From Geobacillus thermoleovorans (GTDB lineage Bacteria > Bacillota > Bacilli > Bacillales > Anoxybacillaceae), in contig NZ_CP014335.1 of NCBI RefSeq assembly GCF_001610955.1, forward strand, positions 2,737,001 to 2,801,000: a DNA stretch of 64,000 nucleotides. Reading direction: 5' to 3'. A model generated the notes under the pieces. The model did no database searches and was not told the DNA's origin. It saw only the letters and a program-made list of their open reading frames with translations. The first letter of the stretch is position 1; each line of letters begins with the position of its first letter. This document shows, one piece after another, positions 27,931-36,884 of this stretch. The position numbers and the translations under genes are program-made.

Positions 27931-29016
27931 CCGCTCCTGCCAAAAGCGGTATGCTTTTCCGTTCCAATAGAAAAACTGCGACGCCGCCCCGCCGGCGCGG
28001 ACGAGCCGGCGCGCCAGCCGGCGCAGCCCGCGCTGCTTTTTCACCTTGGCATCCGACAAATACAATCCAAGAAGCCCTCGGTGAATAAGGCGGTGAAACT
28101 CGCCGTGCGGAAGGGCGCCAACATGGCGGTCGGCCTCTTCGATGAAATGGCAAAGCCGCTCAAGCATCACCGTTTCATTCGGATAGTAAAAGCAAAAGTT
28201 TAAATCGCCGCCGTCCCGGTCTTCCTCCTGATCGATCAAATAGTCGAGCAAAATGTGCAGTCCTTGAATGTACGGAAAATAACCGTCGCGCACTTGTCTC
28301 GCCATCTCCGGCGGCAGCGATTCGCCAAACGCATAGGCGACGAGGCAGAAAATGCCGAGCGTCGAACCGGAGCAGGCGGAAAACTCATACCACTCCATCG
28401 GCGGCAAGGCGTCTTTGTATTGCGCGAACCATTTCTCCAGCCGCGGCACCCGCTCGCTCGCTTCGACATGTTTATGCACTTGCAAGTCGCAATAATATCC
28501 GGCCAATTCATGCAAAAATGGGGCGATCGTCTCATAATGGCGCACCGTCTCGAGCACCTCTTGGCACGTGCGGACAAGCGCCGGCAAATAGCCGCCGTCT
28601 TCCTGTTCGCGGCGATGGCGGTAATAGTTCGACGGCTCTGCTCCGATCGTCAAAGCGTCCGGCATCGAATCGTGCAAGGCGCGAAAGTCGAGCGGATCGA
28701 GCGAGGTGCTGCGGTCGCACAAATTATCCAAATAATCGCTGATCGTCTGGTAAGCAACGATAAAGCGGATGCAATCCTCCATGTTTTCTCCGGCCAAGAG
28801 CGCCAAAATGGAGCCGCCTTCGCAATGGAACGTTTTCGAAGCGATGCTCGCGAGCGCCTGGCGCCGCAATTCCGGGTCGGGAATGCGCTCGGCTTGGCGC
28901 CGCCAATAGGCAAGCTCGCGGTGGACAAGCGGAAGCACGTCACGATACACCATTTTCATCAAGGCGATGGGGTTTTTCGGAATGTTCAATCGGCTCACCT
29001 CAGGTGCAAACACCAT
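27907..29016 (-). CDS. ytpB: Tetraprenyl-beta-curcumene synthase YtpB (DUF2600)
   Basis: About 369 residues of the DUF2600 family. YtpB cyclises tetraprenyl (C35) diphosphate to tetraprenyl-beta-curcumene, the first step toward sesquarterpenes in B. subtilis. Landmarks are PKNPIALMKMVYRDV, SKTFHCEGGSI, the acidic SDYLDNLCDRSTSLDP and ACSGSTLGIF. The start is uncertain: ATG 29016 has AGGAG eight bases upstream, while TTG 28989 (LNIPKNP) has GAGGTGA and fits the family N-terminus. The protein is cytosolic or peripheral. Confidence 0.87.
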   Translation of the reverse strand: MVFAPEVSRLNIPKNPIALMKMVYRDVLPLVHRELAYWRRQAERIPDPELRRQALASIASKTFHCEGGSILALLAGENMEDCIRFIVAYQTISDYLDNLCDRSTSLDPLDFRALHDSMPDALTIGAEPSNYYRHRREQEDGGYLPALVRTCQEVLETVRHYETIAPFLHELAGYYCDLQVHKHVEASERVPRLEKWFAQYKDALPPMEWYEFSACSGSTLGIFCLVAYAFGESLPPEMARQVRDGYFPYIQGLHILLDYLIDQEEDRDGGDLNFCFYYPNETVMLERLCHFIEEADRHVGALPHGEFHRLIHRGLLGLYLSDAKVKKQRGLRRLARRLVRAGGAASQFFYWNGKAYRFWQERQKRLSFS

Positions 29017-29354
29017 GGTCTCGTCTCCTAGCATTTCCATCTTATCGGCAACCAAAATCGTTTCGCGTCTGAACAGCTTGCGATCTCGTCTTCCAGTATT
29101 GCCATCAATGCGGCCGGGGCAAACCATAAAAGGGTTGGCGACGGAATGAAAAAGCCGCTCAACAACGGTTCTTCTCACGTTGAGAAGCTTTGTGAAATCG
29201 GATCTTCTTCCCCGATCCCAACCACTCATCGGGCGAAACGAAACGTTTTTCACCAATCCCGATTAGGCGCGCTCGCTTTCGTTGGCGATTTGGACGCAGC
29301 GTTGTACAATACATGGTGAACGATCGATTTTGCAACAGAAAGGAACGAACGCCC
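29017..29354. other. Divergent intergenic region ytpB-ytoA
   Basis: About 340 bases separating two divergent genes. It carries the ytoA promoter at 29282-29310; a ytpB promoter must lie in the left part but I cannot fix its boxes. No gene seen. Confidence 0.5.
29282..29310 (+). promoter_or_regulatory. SigA-type promoter of ytoA
   Basis: TTGGCG (29282-29287) and TACAAT (29305-29310) with a 17-base spacer, 45 bases before the ytoA start. Confidence 0.65.
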
Positions 29355-29903
29355 ATGATTTACCCATACAAAGGCAAAACGCCGCAAATTGCCGCCTCCG
29401 CCTTTATCGCCGACTATGTGACGATCACCGGCGATGTCGTGATCGGCGAAGAGACAAGCATTTGGTTCAATACCGTCATTCGCGGCGATGTGGCGCCAAC
29501 GGTGATTGGCAACCGGGTCAATATTCAAGATAACTCAATTTTGCATCAAAGTCCAAACAATCCGCTTATCATTGAGGACGGGGTGACGGTCGGCCATCAA
29601 GTCATTTTGCACAGCGCCATCGTTCGCAAAAACGCGCTCATCGGCATGGGCTCAATCATTTTGGACCGCGCGGAAATCGGGGAAGGCGCGTTTATCGGCG
29701 CCGGCAGTTTAGTGCCGCCGGGCAAAAAAATTCCGCCCAACACGCTCGCCCTCGGCCGGCCGGCGAAAGTCGTCCGCGAACTGACGGAAGACGATATCCG
29801 CGAAATGGAGCGCATCCGCCGCGAATATGTCGAGAAAGGGCAGTATTACAAAGCGCTGCAGCAACAGCGGACATCGTGCGCCGACAAAAAAGAGCTGCCG
29901 TGA
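29355..29903 (+). CDS. ytoA: YtoA, gamma-carbonic-anhydrase-like hexapeptide protein
   Basis: A 182-residue left-handed beta-helix protein with hexapeptide repeats from DYVTITGDVVIGEETSIWF onward. Metal histidines are visible in ILHQSP and GHQVILH. Family members form zinc trimers; many lack proven carbonic anhydrase activity. The ATG follows AAAGGA. Its stop lies inside a terminator shared with metK. Confidence 0.88.
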   Translation: MIYPYKGKTPQIAASAFIADYVTITGDVVIGEETSIWFNTVIRGDVAPTVIGNRVNIQDNSILHQSPNNPLIIEDGVTVGHQVILHSAIVRKNALIGMGSIILDRAEIGEGAFIGAGSLVPPGKKIPPNTLALGRPAKVVRELTEDDIREMERIRREYVEKGQYYKALQQQRTSCADKKELP

Positions 29904-29920
29904 TCAGGCAGCTCTTTTTC
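29887..29920. terminator. Bidirectional terminator between ytoA and metK
   Basis: AGAGCTGCC (29891-29899) and GGCAGCTCT (29907-29915) with A and T runs on either side. The ytoA TGA is in the loop. Confidence 0.9.
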
Positions 29921-29925
29921 TTTCA

Positions 29926-31137
29926 TCACTTGTCCGCCAACGCCAGCGCTTGTTCTTTCAACAAGGCGGCTTTGTCGGTGCGCTCCCACGGCAGGTCGAT
30001 GTCCGTACGCCCAAAATGGCCGTAAGCAGCCGTCTGTTTGTAAATCGGGCGGCGAAGGTCGAGCATTTTGATGATGCCCGCCGGGCGGAGATCGAAGTTG
30101 TTGCGCACGACTTCAATCAAAATGTCTTCCGACACTTTGCCGGTGCCGAACGTATCGATCGAAATCGAAACTGGGCGGGCGACGCCGATCGCGTAGGCAA
30201 GCTGCACTTCGCATTTGTCGGCCAGTCCTGCCGCGACGATGTTTTTCGCGACATAGCGGGCCGCATACGCCGCCGAGCGGTCGACTTTCGTCGGATCTTT
30301 GCCCGAGAACGCGCCACCGCCGTGGCGGGCGTAGCCGCCGTACGTATCGACGATGATTTTGCGCCCCGTCAACCCAGCATCCCCTTGCGGACCGCCGATG
30401 ACAAACCGTCCTGTCGGGTTGATGAAATATTTCGTGTTCTCATCAAGCAGCTCCGCGGGCACGACCGGCTTGATGACCTGCTCTTTAATGTCGCGCTGGA
30501 TTTGCTCTTGCGTAATTTCCGGATGGTGCTGCGCGGAAACGACGATCGTATCGACGCGCACCGGTTTGCCGTTTTCATCGTATTCGATCGTCACTTGCGT
30601 TTTCCCGTCCGGCCGCAAGTACGGCAAGACGTCCGTTTTGCGCACTTCCGCCAATCGGCGCGCCAAGCGGTGCGCAAGCGAAATCGGCAGCGGCATCAAT
30701 TCTTCCGTCTCATTGCAGGCGAACCCAAACATCAATCCTTGGTCGCCGGCGCCGATCGCTTCAATTTCCTCGTCAGTCATCTGACCTTCGCGCGCCTCGA
30801 GCGCCCGGTCCACCCCCATCGCAATGTCCGGCGATTGTTCGTCAATCGACGTCAGCACCGCGCACGTATCAGCGTCAAATCCGTATTTGGCGCGCGTGTA
30901 GCCGATCTCCCGGATCGTATCGCGGACGATGCGCGGAATGTCCACGTATGTTGATGTCGTGATTTCCCCGCTCACGAGCACCAGCCCGGTCGTGACGCTC
31001 GTTTCGCAGGCGACGCGGGCGTTCGGATCTTTTTCCAAAATGGCATCCAAAATGGCGTCAGAAATTTGGTCGCAAATTTTATCCGGATGTCCTTCCGTCA
31101 CAGACTCTGAAGTAAACAAGCGGCGTTTGGCTGACAT
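29926..31137 (-). CDS. metK: S-adenosylmethionine synthetase
   Basis: A 403-residue enzyme making SAM from methionine and ATP. Signatures are [16 protein letters not shown] near the N-terminus, [10 protein letters not shown], and the P-loop-like [19 protein letters not shown]. Length matches the family. It is controlled by a SAM-I riboswitch upstream, so its product represses it. Confidence 0.98.
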   Translation of the reverse strand: MSAKRRLFTSESVTEGHPDKICDQISDAILDAILEKDPNARVACETSVTTGLVLVSGEITTSTYVDIPRIVRDTIREIGYTRAKYGFDADTCAVLTSIDEQSPDIAMGVDRALEAREGQMTDEEIEAIGAGDQGLMFGFACNETEELMPLPISLAHRLARRLAEVRKTDVLPYLRPDGKTQVTIEYDENGKPVRVDTIVVSAQHHPEITQEQIQRDIKEQVIKPVVPAELLDENTKYFINPTGRFVIGGPQGDAGLTGRKIIVDTYGGYARHGGGAFSGKDPTKVDRSAAYAARYVAKNIVAAGLADKCEVQLAYAIGVARPVSISIDTFGTGKVSEDILIEVVRNNFDLRPAGIIKMLDLRRPIYKQTAAYGHFGRTDIDLPWERTDKAALLKEQALALADK

Positions 31138-31202
31138 TCGGTTTGTTTCCTCCTCTTGGCATAATGTGGCGACACGGAACTCATTTCCCTTTTTCCCTTC
31201 GC

Positions 31203-31384
31203 AATATAAAAAACCTTTCCTGTAACGGCTGAGGAAAGGTCATGGCAATCGTATTGCTTCCTTTCACTCTTATCGTTCAAGGACTGCGCCTTGCCACAGG
31301 TTAGCACCATTTCACACATGTACAGTTGTGACGGTTGCTGGGCTTCATCGGGCCTGTCCCTCCACCGGCTCGGGATAAGAGTAT
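31203..31384 (-). ncRNA. SAM-I (S-box) riboswitch of metK
   Basis: On the minus strand CTCTTATC (from 31382) opens P1, followed by GGTGGAGGGACAGGCCC, GATGAAGCCCAGCAACC and GGTGCTAACC, and GATAAGAG closes P1 near 31268. This is the S-box core. The expression platform is a terminator ACCTTTCCT/AGGAAAGGT (31240-31213) followed by TTTTTT. Confidence 0.95.
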
Positions 31385-31398
31385 CCGTTCAATGACTT

Positions 31399-31428
31399 AT
31401 CTTATCGCAACGGAATCGGCAAAGTCAA
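31399..31428 (-). promoter_or_regulatory. SigA-type promoter of metK
   Basis: On the minus strand TTGACT (31428-31423) and TAAGAT (31404-31399), spacer 18 (or 17 to ATAAGA), just upstream of the riboswitch. Confidence 0.7.
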
Positions 31429-31531
31429 CTATCAAAATTCATTTTTTATCATTTCCAGCCGCGAAAATTCTTTCCTCAAGGAAATCGACACATTGGGCAA
31501 AATAAAGTTTGAAAAACCCACACAATTAGTA

Positions 31532-31559
31532 TGGACTATTAATAAAAATGTGTTATACT
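31532..31559 (+). promoter_or_regulatory. Probable pckA promoter
   Basis: TGGACT (31532-31537) and TATACT (31554-31559), spacer 16, in an AT-rich stretch 40 bases before the pckA start. In B. subtilis this gene is repressed by CcpN on glucose; no operator is evident to me. Confidence 0.5.
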
Positions 31560-31599
31560 ATTTTCAAGAGTGATTACAAAAAGAAGGCAGGTTTTGAAT

Positions 31600-33186
31600 A
31601 TGGGGATCGCAAACATGACGAATAAGCTTGATTTATTGCTGCAAAAACCGTACGTGCATCATCAACTGTCCGTCGCCGAGCTCGTTGAGAAAGTCCTGCA
31701 ACGGAACGAAGGACGGCTGACGCACACCGGAGCCGTCGCGGTGACAACCGGCAAGTACACAGGGCGGTCGCCGAAAGACAAATACATCGTCGAAGAACCG
31801 TCAACGAAGCAAACGATCGACTGGGGCGCGGTCAACCAGCCGATGTCTCCGGAGACGTTTGATAAACTGTACGACAAAGTGCTCGACTATTTAATGAAGA
31901 AAGATGAACTGTTCGTGTTTAAAGGCTTTGCCGGCGCCGATCCGAAATCCCGGCTGCCGATTCAAGTCGTCAACGAATTCGCCTGGCACAACTTGTTCGT
32001 CCATCAGCTGTTCATTCGGCCGAGCGCCGCAGAGCTCGCCGCGCATGAGCCGCAATTCACCGTCATTTGCGCGCCGAACTTTAAAGCCGACCCGAAAGTT
32101 GACGGCACGCGCTCGGAAGCGTTCATCATCATCTCGTTTGAACGGCGCACCGTGTTGATCGGCGGCACCGAGTATGCCGGCGAAATGAAAAAATCGATTT
32201 TCTCGGTGATGAACTATTTGCTGCCGGAACAAGGCATCCTGCCGATGCACTGCTCGGCCAACGTCGGCCAGGAAGGCGACGTCGCCCTCTTTTTCGGCTT
32301 GTCGGGAACGGGAAAAACGACGCTCTCGACCGACCCGAACCGCCGCTTGATCGGCGATGATGAGCACGGCTGGTCAAACCGCGGCATTTTCAACATCGAA
32401 GGCGGCTGCTATGCGAAATGCATCAACCTATCGCGCGAGAAAGAGCCGCAAATTTTTGACGCCATCGGCTTCGGCGCGGTGCTCGAAAACGTCGTCCTCG
32501 ACGACGCGACGCGGGTGCCGAATTACGACGACGGCACGCTGACGGAAAACACGCGCGCCGCCTACCCGCTTCAGGCGATCAAAAACATCATCGACCCAAG
32601 CGTCGCCGGCCATCCGTCCACGATCGTGTTTTTGACGGCTGATGCGTTCGGCGTCCTGCCGCCAATCAGCAAGCTGACGCGTGAACAGGCGATGTACCAT
32701 TTCTTAAGCGGCTACACAAGCAAACTCGCCGGCACCGAACGCGGCGTCACCGAACCGGAAGCAACGTTCTCAACGTGCTTTGGCGCACCGTTTTTGCCGC
32801 GCCCGGCCGTCGAATACGCGGAAATGCTCGGGCAAAAAATCGCCGAACACAACGTCCGCGTCTTTTTGGTCAACACCGGCTGGACAGGGGGACCGTACGG
32901 CGTCGGCAGCCGCATGAAGCTCGCCTACACCCGGGCGATGGTGCAAGCCGCCGTCGAAGGGGAGCTGGACAACGTCGAAACGGTGCAAGACCCGATTTTC
33001 GGCCTCGCCATCCCAACCCACGTCCCCGGCGTGCCGGATGACGTCCTGCAGCCGCAAAACACATGGGCTGACAAACAAGCATACGAACAAAAAGCAAAAG
33101 AGCTGGCGCAAAAGTTCCGCGCCAACTTCCGAAAGTTCGCCCATATCGACCCGACGATCGAAAAACTCGGCGGACCGCTCGTGTAA
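31600..33186 (+). CDS. pckA: Phosphoenolpyruvate carboxykinase (ATP)
   Basis: A 528-residue gluconeogenic enzyme turning oxaloacetate and ATP into PEP. Visible are [17 protein letters not shown], the kinase-1 loop [11 protein letters not shown] (about 236-246), [11 protein letters not shown] with the metal site, and the C-terminal [10 protein letters not shown]. The start is ATG 31600 ([14 protein letters not shown]) with AAGGCAGG eight bases upstream. Divergent from metK as in B. subtilis. Confidence 0.97.
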   Translation: MGIANMTNKLDLLLQKPYVHHQLSVAELVEKVLQRNEGRLTHTGAVAVTTGKYTGRSPKDKYIVEEPSTKQTIDWGAVNQPMSPETFDKLYDKVLDYLMKKDELFVFKGFAGADPKSRLPIQVVNEFAWHNLFVHQLFIRPSAAELAAHEPQFTVICAPNFKADPKVDGTRSEAFIIISFERRTVLIGGTEYAGEMKKSIFSVMNYLLPEQGILPMHCSANVGQEGDVALFFGLSGTGKTTLSTDPNRRLIGDDEHGWSNRGIFNIEGGCYAKCINLSREKEPQIFDAIGFGAVLENVVLDDATRVPNYDDGTLTENTRAAYPLQAIKNIIDPSVAGHPSTIVFLTADAFGVLPPISKLTREQAMYHFLSGYTSKLAGTERGVTEPEATFSTCFGAPFLPRPAVEYAEMLGQKIAEHNVRVFLVNTGWTGGPYGVGSRMKLAYTRAMVQAAVEGELDNVETVQDPIFGLAIPTHVPGVPDDVLQPQNTWADKQAYEQKAKELAQKFRANFRKFAHIDPTIEKLGGPLV

Positions 33187-33190
33187 CAAG

Positions 33191-33231
33191 AACCCGGCCG
33201 GACAGGGAACATCCTGTTCGGCCGGTTTTTC
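33191..33231 (+). terminator. Terminator of pckA
   Basis: AACC(C)GGCCGGACAGG pairs with CCTGTTCGGCCGGTT (one bulge, G-T pairs) and is followed by TTTTTC. Confidence 0.85.
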
Positions 33232-33239
33232 TGTTCTTT

Positions 33240-33779
33240 CCTCTGCTTTCGTCTCCGACACTGAATCGTTAGACATTTCTGTACGTCGGTCCGTTTCATT
33301 CGCCTCAAACAACCAGACTCGAGCAAACGCAATGAGCTTCTGTGTTTTCATTTGCCGCAATGGCCATGAGTTCTGCAAGGAATACGTAATGTCATCAAAA
33401 GATGGATGATTAATGAACTTGCGCATTATTTCTAAAGTTTTTACTCCCTGTTTCCCCAAGAATTGTGTTCTTACTTCTATTTCTCCAACTGTTTTCCGCA
33501 AATCATTCATATACTTATCACAATTTTTAGTATCATTAAACAAGTGATCAAGATGCATAATTCCTATAGAAACTCCAGCAGCATGATATGCTCTGTCTAA
33601 AGGCCTTTTGATTTTCAAGATACTCTAAACAGAATAAGGGGGAGGCTTCCATTGCTTCAGTATATCCATTTACCTTTAGCAGATTGTTGAAAATCAACCC
33701 GTTTTCCTTCGCTCCATCGTTTTGGGGCGTGGCAAAAAGCCAGTTTCATCAAAGACTGAAGATCTGATTTTTGGTTCAT
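33240..33779 (-). pseudogene. Decayed AT-rich gene, family not recognised
   Basis: Three minus-strand frames join end to end into protein-like sequence. From ATG 33779: MNQKSDLQSLMKLAFCHAPK, ending in a stop near 33662. In a second frame ENGLIFNNLLKVNGYTEAME to CLEYLENQKAF. In a third RPLDRAYHAAGVSIGIMHLD, later FLGKQGVKTLEIMRKFINHP, to SLQNSWPLRQMKTQKLIAFA. The last frame then runs without a stop into the pckA terminator and antisense of pckA. Frameshifts and a lost end mark it as dead. Low GC sets it apart from the backbone. I see no family match. Confidence 0.5.
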
Positions 33780-33831
33780 TTTGACTATTCCATCACCAGT
33801 CGTTTCGATGATCAAAGAGAGGATTGAGGTC

Positions 33832-35079
33832 ATGAAAAATAAAACATTTCATTTCCTTTGGATCGGACAATCTTTCGCGAATTTCGGAGATGTGTTCTAC
33901 ATTGTTTCCGTTGTCTCTTACCTATATCATTTGACATCGAAAGCCATGGCTGCCGCATTAGTCCCTTTTTTCGTTACATTGTCGTTATTTATTAGCGGAA
34001 TCGTCGCACCGATATTTTTCGAAAAATATAAACTAAAAACGTTATTGTCCTACGGACAAATGTGTAAAACATTTCTGCTGCTTTTTCTCTCGCTGTTTTT
34101 GCACTGGGGTGCGGAACATTACACTGCGATCGTTTATGTTTTTGTATCATTGATCGCTTTTTTAGATGGGATCAATAATCCGATTAAAAACTCCCTCGTT
34201 CCTTTTATCGTTTCCAAGGAGGAAATCTTGAAAGCCAACAGTTTTGTAAACACGTTAGACCAATTCATCAAACTTAGCGCATGGCCGATTGGGAGTTTGA
34301 TTGTCAGTGTAGGGTCGCCGTTCCTTTTAATCAATATCACCTTATTGTTCTATGTCGTCTCAAGCATTCTCATGTTTCTGTTGCATATACAAGAACATAC
34401 AAAGAAGAAGACGGCTCAAGGCAAAGGCCTAAAGAACTTTCTCCTTTCGATCAGTCTAGGATGGGAATACACTTGGAGAAATGTGCACGCTAAATCGATT
34501 AGCTTCATGTCATTTTTTGAAGGAATCGGAAATGGGGTCTGGATTTCGGCCATCCTTTATATGTATGTGAAAGAACAATTACATGTAGGAGAGGAATGGT
34601 GGGGATATATTAACTCTGTTTTCTTTGGCGGCATGGTGATAGGGGGATTGTTAAGCGTTAAGTTTAGTCAATCGGTTGAAAAAAATCAGCAATTTTTTGT
34701 ATTGTTTGGCCCGTTTTGTATCGCTATTGTCACACTGTTATTTGGCACAACGACGCACGGTGCGCTGGCGCTTATGTATTCCACCCTGTATGGGATCATC
34801 GAACAATGGAAGGTGATTTGCCTTCAGACGATTCTGCAAAAAAATGCCCGGATGGACGCTCTGCCTCATGTTTTTTCCGTGCAGGGAGTCATTAGTTCCG
34901 TAACGTTCGGGATTTCCGCCTTATTGATGAGCTTTATAGCCGATGTTTACGGGATTCGCTTTTCGTTTTATTTGTCTGTTTGCTGCTTTTTGATCAGCGG
35001 CTGGATCAGTTATCGTCAGCGAAAAATCTGGAGTTATAAGGAGAACCAAAAAGGAGAAATCACTGGAACTATTTTGTGA
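33832..35079 (+). CDS. MFS exporter of the macrolide-efflux type, AT-rich
   Basis: A 415-residue membrane protein starting MKNKTFHFLWIGQSFANFGDVF, as in MFS_3/macrolide or bacteriocin exporters, with 11-12 hydrophobic segments and a long loop HIQEHTKKKTAQGKG between halves. Start ATG 33832 follows GAGGT. Codon and base use are clearly more AT-rich than the flanking genes, pointing to recent transfer. It sits alone between a decayed gene and repeats; the substrate is unknown. Confidence 0.75.
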   Translation: MKNKTFHFLWIGQSFANFGDVFYIVSVVSYLYHLTSKAMAAALVPFFVTLSLFISGIVAPIFFEKYKLKTLLSYGQMCKTFLLLFLSLFLHWGAEHYTAIVYVFVSLIAFLDGINNPIKNSLVPFIVSKEEILKANSFVNTLDQFIKLSAWPIGSLIVSVGSPFLLINITLLFYVVSSILMFLLHIQEHTKKKTAQGKGLKNFLLSISLGWEYTWRNVHAKSISFMSFFEGIGNGVWISAILYMYVKEQLHVGEEWWGYINSVFFGGMVIGGLLSVKFSQSVEKNQQFFVLFGPFCIAIVTLLFGTTTHGALALMYSTLYGIIEQWKVICLQTILQKNARMDALPHVFSVQGVISSVTFGISALLMSFIADVYGIRFSFYLSVCCFLISGWISYRQRKIWSYKENQKGEITGTIL

Positions 35080-35127
35080 GCTCCCTCTGTAAATGATCAC
35101 TTTATTTCAGAACAAAGCAAAGGAATC

Positions 35128-35226
35128 AGTCTTGCTTAATCATATGGCAGAGTGCAAACATTGAAGATAGCGGGAAACAGATTACAAGTGTTCGAGTCTT
35201 GCTTAATCATATGGCAGAGTGCAAAC
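35128..35226 (+). repeat. Two 32-bp direct repeats with a 35-bp unique spacer (CRISPR-like pair)
   Basis: Bases 35128-35159 and 35195-35226 are identical, starting AGTCTTGCTTAATC and ending GAGTGCAAAC. The intervening 35 bases are unrelated. Repeat length, spacer length and the GTC start / GCAAAC end resemble a minimal CRISPR unit, but there are only two copies, no cas gene is in the window, and the second copy also forms the left arm of a hairpin. Confidence 0.6.
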
Positions 35227-35254
35227 CGAAGGATTGTTTGCGCTCCTGCCTTTT
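35213..35254 (+). terminator. Hairpin at the end of the AT-rich exporter region
   Basis: GGCAGAGTGCAAAC (35213-35226) pairs with GTTTGCGCTCCTGCC (35236-35250) with one bulge, followed by TTTTC. A weak rho-independent terminator. Its left arm is the end of the second 32-bp repeat. Confidence 0.5.
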
Positions 35255-35356
35255 CAAAATTAGAATAAAAACGCCAATCGGGACGATGAACGTCACCGAC
35301 AAATTCTGTCAATAGACTTTACCCTCGATGGCCGTAAGGTTCGAACGCATAAAATG

Positions 35357-35406
35357 ATTGTCGTCGATCCCCCGGGGTTTTTGCACGATTGGGGGTCGAC
35401 GACAAT
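35357..35406. repeat. 50-bp palindrome
   Basis: ATTGTCGTCGATCCCCC (35357-35373) and GGGGGTCGACGACAAT (35391-35406) are reverse complements apart from one bulged T, around a loop GGGGTTTTTGCACGATT. There is no T tail in either direction, so it is not a simple terminator. It is the type of dispersed palindrome seen near mobile or CRISPR loci; its role here is unknown. Confidence 0.65.
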
Positions 35407-35437
35407 GTGAGGCTCGACGGCGAAGAGTCTGCTCTGC

Positions 35438-36340
35438 TTACCCCTTCACCCGTTCGATCTTCTCAACCGGCAGCCCGGTCAGTTCGTGGATCGTGTCGAC
35501 ATCGTACCCTTTCGCCAGCATTCTCTTCACCACGTCGAGCTTCCCTTCCTCAATCCCTTTTTGGCGCCCTTGCTTCATCCCTTGTTTGACTCCTTGTTGA
35601 ATTCCCTTTTCCATTCCCCGCTGTTCGTACGAGACGATGAGCTCCATCACTTGCTTCGCTTCCTTCGTCTCCATTTGGCTCACCTCGTTTCGCAGTTGGA
35701 TTTCCTCCGCTTCGGACAACCGCAAATACGTTTCAAAAAACCCAAACAACAGCCGCTGCTTCGCCTCATCGAGCTCGAGGCGGACTAGCATGCGCAAAAA
35801 CTCCTTTTTCACTTCCACCTTCTCGCTTTCATTATACCCCATTTTGCTTAACAAGGCGGCGGCAACCGGATTGTCACGGCGGATGTACTCGCGCCACGGC
35901 AGTTTGTGCAGTTCCACCGTCAGAAAGCGGAAGTCAAGAACCATCAAAAATGGAAATTGAATCATCAATGAGGAAGGTTCGTCGTGGCGTTCGTCGTAGC
36001 TGAAGATGGCAATCGGGAGGATGCGGCGGCGGTGTTTTTGAAACAAGCGGCTGAAGTAGAGGAACATTCGCTCGGGGAACGTCCGCTGCTTATAGCTTTG
36101 ATGTTCGACGTGAACGATGACGAGCCCGTCTTCCCCTTTTACCTTTGTTTCGACCAACAAGTCGACGCGGTGCTTCTCCCCGGCTGTCACGTCGGTGAAC
36201 AGCTCTTCGGAGAGGAAAGAGAGATGGTGAACGTCGATGTGCTCGTACACGTCAGGAAAGAAAAGAAGCAAAAAGTCTTCGAAAAACGTCGACAGCAGCT
36301 CCTTGAACAACCGGTCGTGATCGATTCGCTGTTTGGCCAC
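35438..36340 (-). CDS. PD-(D/E)XK nuclease family protein (Rpn/transposase-like)
   Basis: A 300-residue protein of the recombination-promoting nuclease / PDDEXK-transposase group. N-terminal HDRLFKELLSTFFEDFL, then the nuclease core RVDLLVETK (Asp60) and VHVEHQ (Glu79, Gln81). The C-terminus has a Gly/Gln-rich repeat GIQQGVKQGMKQGRQKG and a helical end. The start is GTG 36340 with GGAGGGAAAAC. Such genes occur in many copies in Geobacillus and behave as mobile cargo. The core residues look intact; activity is inferred. Confidence 0.8.
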   Translation of the reverse strand: MAKQRIDHDRLFKELLSTFFEDFLLLFFPDVYEHIDVHHLSFLSEELFTDVTAGEKHRVDLLVETKVKGEDGLVIVHVEHQSYKQRTFPERMFLYFSRLFQKHRRRILPIAIFSYDERHDEPSSLMIQFPFLMVLDFRFLTVELHKLPWREYIRRDNPVAAALLSKMGYNESEKVEVKKEFLRMLVRLELDEAKQRLLFGFFETYLRLSEAEEIQLRNEVSQMETKEAKQVMELIVSYEQRGMEKGIQQGVKQGMKQGRQKGIEEGKLDVVKRMLAKGYDVDTIHELTGLPVEKIERVKG

Positions 36341-36487
36341 GTTTTCCCTCCTTGCGATATCAAATTCATTGCATCCTATTCGCTTTCTTCCGGCCCAACT
36401 CCTGCTTTTCCCCGAACTTTTTCATCCGTTTCGCTGTTACGGCCGGAATCGGGGCAAGCGGCCTAGTTTTCCCTCGCTTCCAAAACA

Positions 36488-36520
36488 GGGAGCGCAAACC
36501 GTTCTTCCGTTTGCGCTCCC
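36488..36520 (-). terminator. Hairpin after ytmB
   Basis: GGGAGCGCAAAC (36488-36499) and GTTTGCGCTCCC (36509-36520) form a perfect 12-bp stem with a nine-base loop. On the minus strand it is followed by TGTTTTGG, so termination is plausible. The stem shares its GCGCAAAC core with the hairpin at 35213-35254. Confidence 0.55.
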
Positions 36521-36573
36521 ATTCCCCACTTAGTCGGCCGCCCCATTCGGTGCGGCTCCGCGGTCTCCCGCAT

Positions 36574-36816
36574 TCAATTCGTCGAATACAGGCTGACGAG
36601 CTCGTACGTCACCGTCGTCCGGTTGTCTTCCCACTCGAGCTTTTTCACGACCGCGATGCCGCTCGCTTCGCTTTGTACGGTCCGGCGCACTTCAAGCGGC
36701 ACGTCGAGCGGATACAAGCGGTATCCGTCTTTTTCCAGCACAAACACATTTCCTTGAACGCGCTGTTCCTTCCCTTTGGTCACAATGACCGTCTGCACTT
36801 CCATCGGCATGCCCAT
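36574..36816 (-). CDS. ytmB: YtmB, DUF2584 family protein
   Basis: An 80-residue beta-rich protein, MGMPMEVQTVIVTKGKEQRV and VTYELVSLY, matching DUF2584/YtmB. Function unknown. The ATG is preceded by AAGGAGGTTGAAATC. It follows ytmA by 68 bases on the same strand, as in B. subtilis. Confidence 0.82.
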   Translation of the reverse strand: MGMPMEVQTVIVTKGKEQRVQGNVFVLEKDGYRLYPLDVPLEVRRTVQSEASGIAVVKKLEWEDNRTTVTYELVSLYSTN

Positions 36817-36884
36817 ATGATTTCAACCTCCTTGGCTGCCCATCGATTCGTTGGCGGCCGCGCCGCCTTTCTACTCGTATCGTA

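Noticed and set aside
32770..33239. Continuation of the decayed 33.2-kb frame into pckA
   Set aside because: The frame is open only because it runs antisense through the pckA terminator and pckA; the protein-like part ends before 33240.
35080..35437. A full CRISPR-Cas locus
   Set aside because: Only two repeats and one spacer; no cas gene can be found on either strand in the window.
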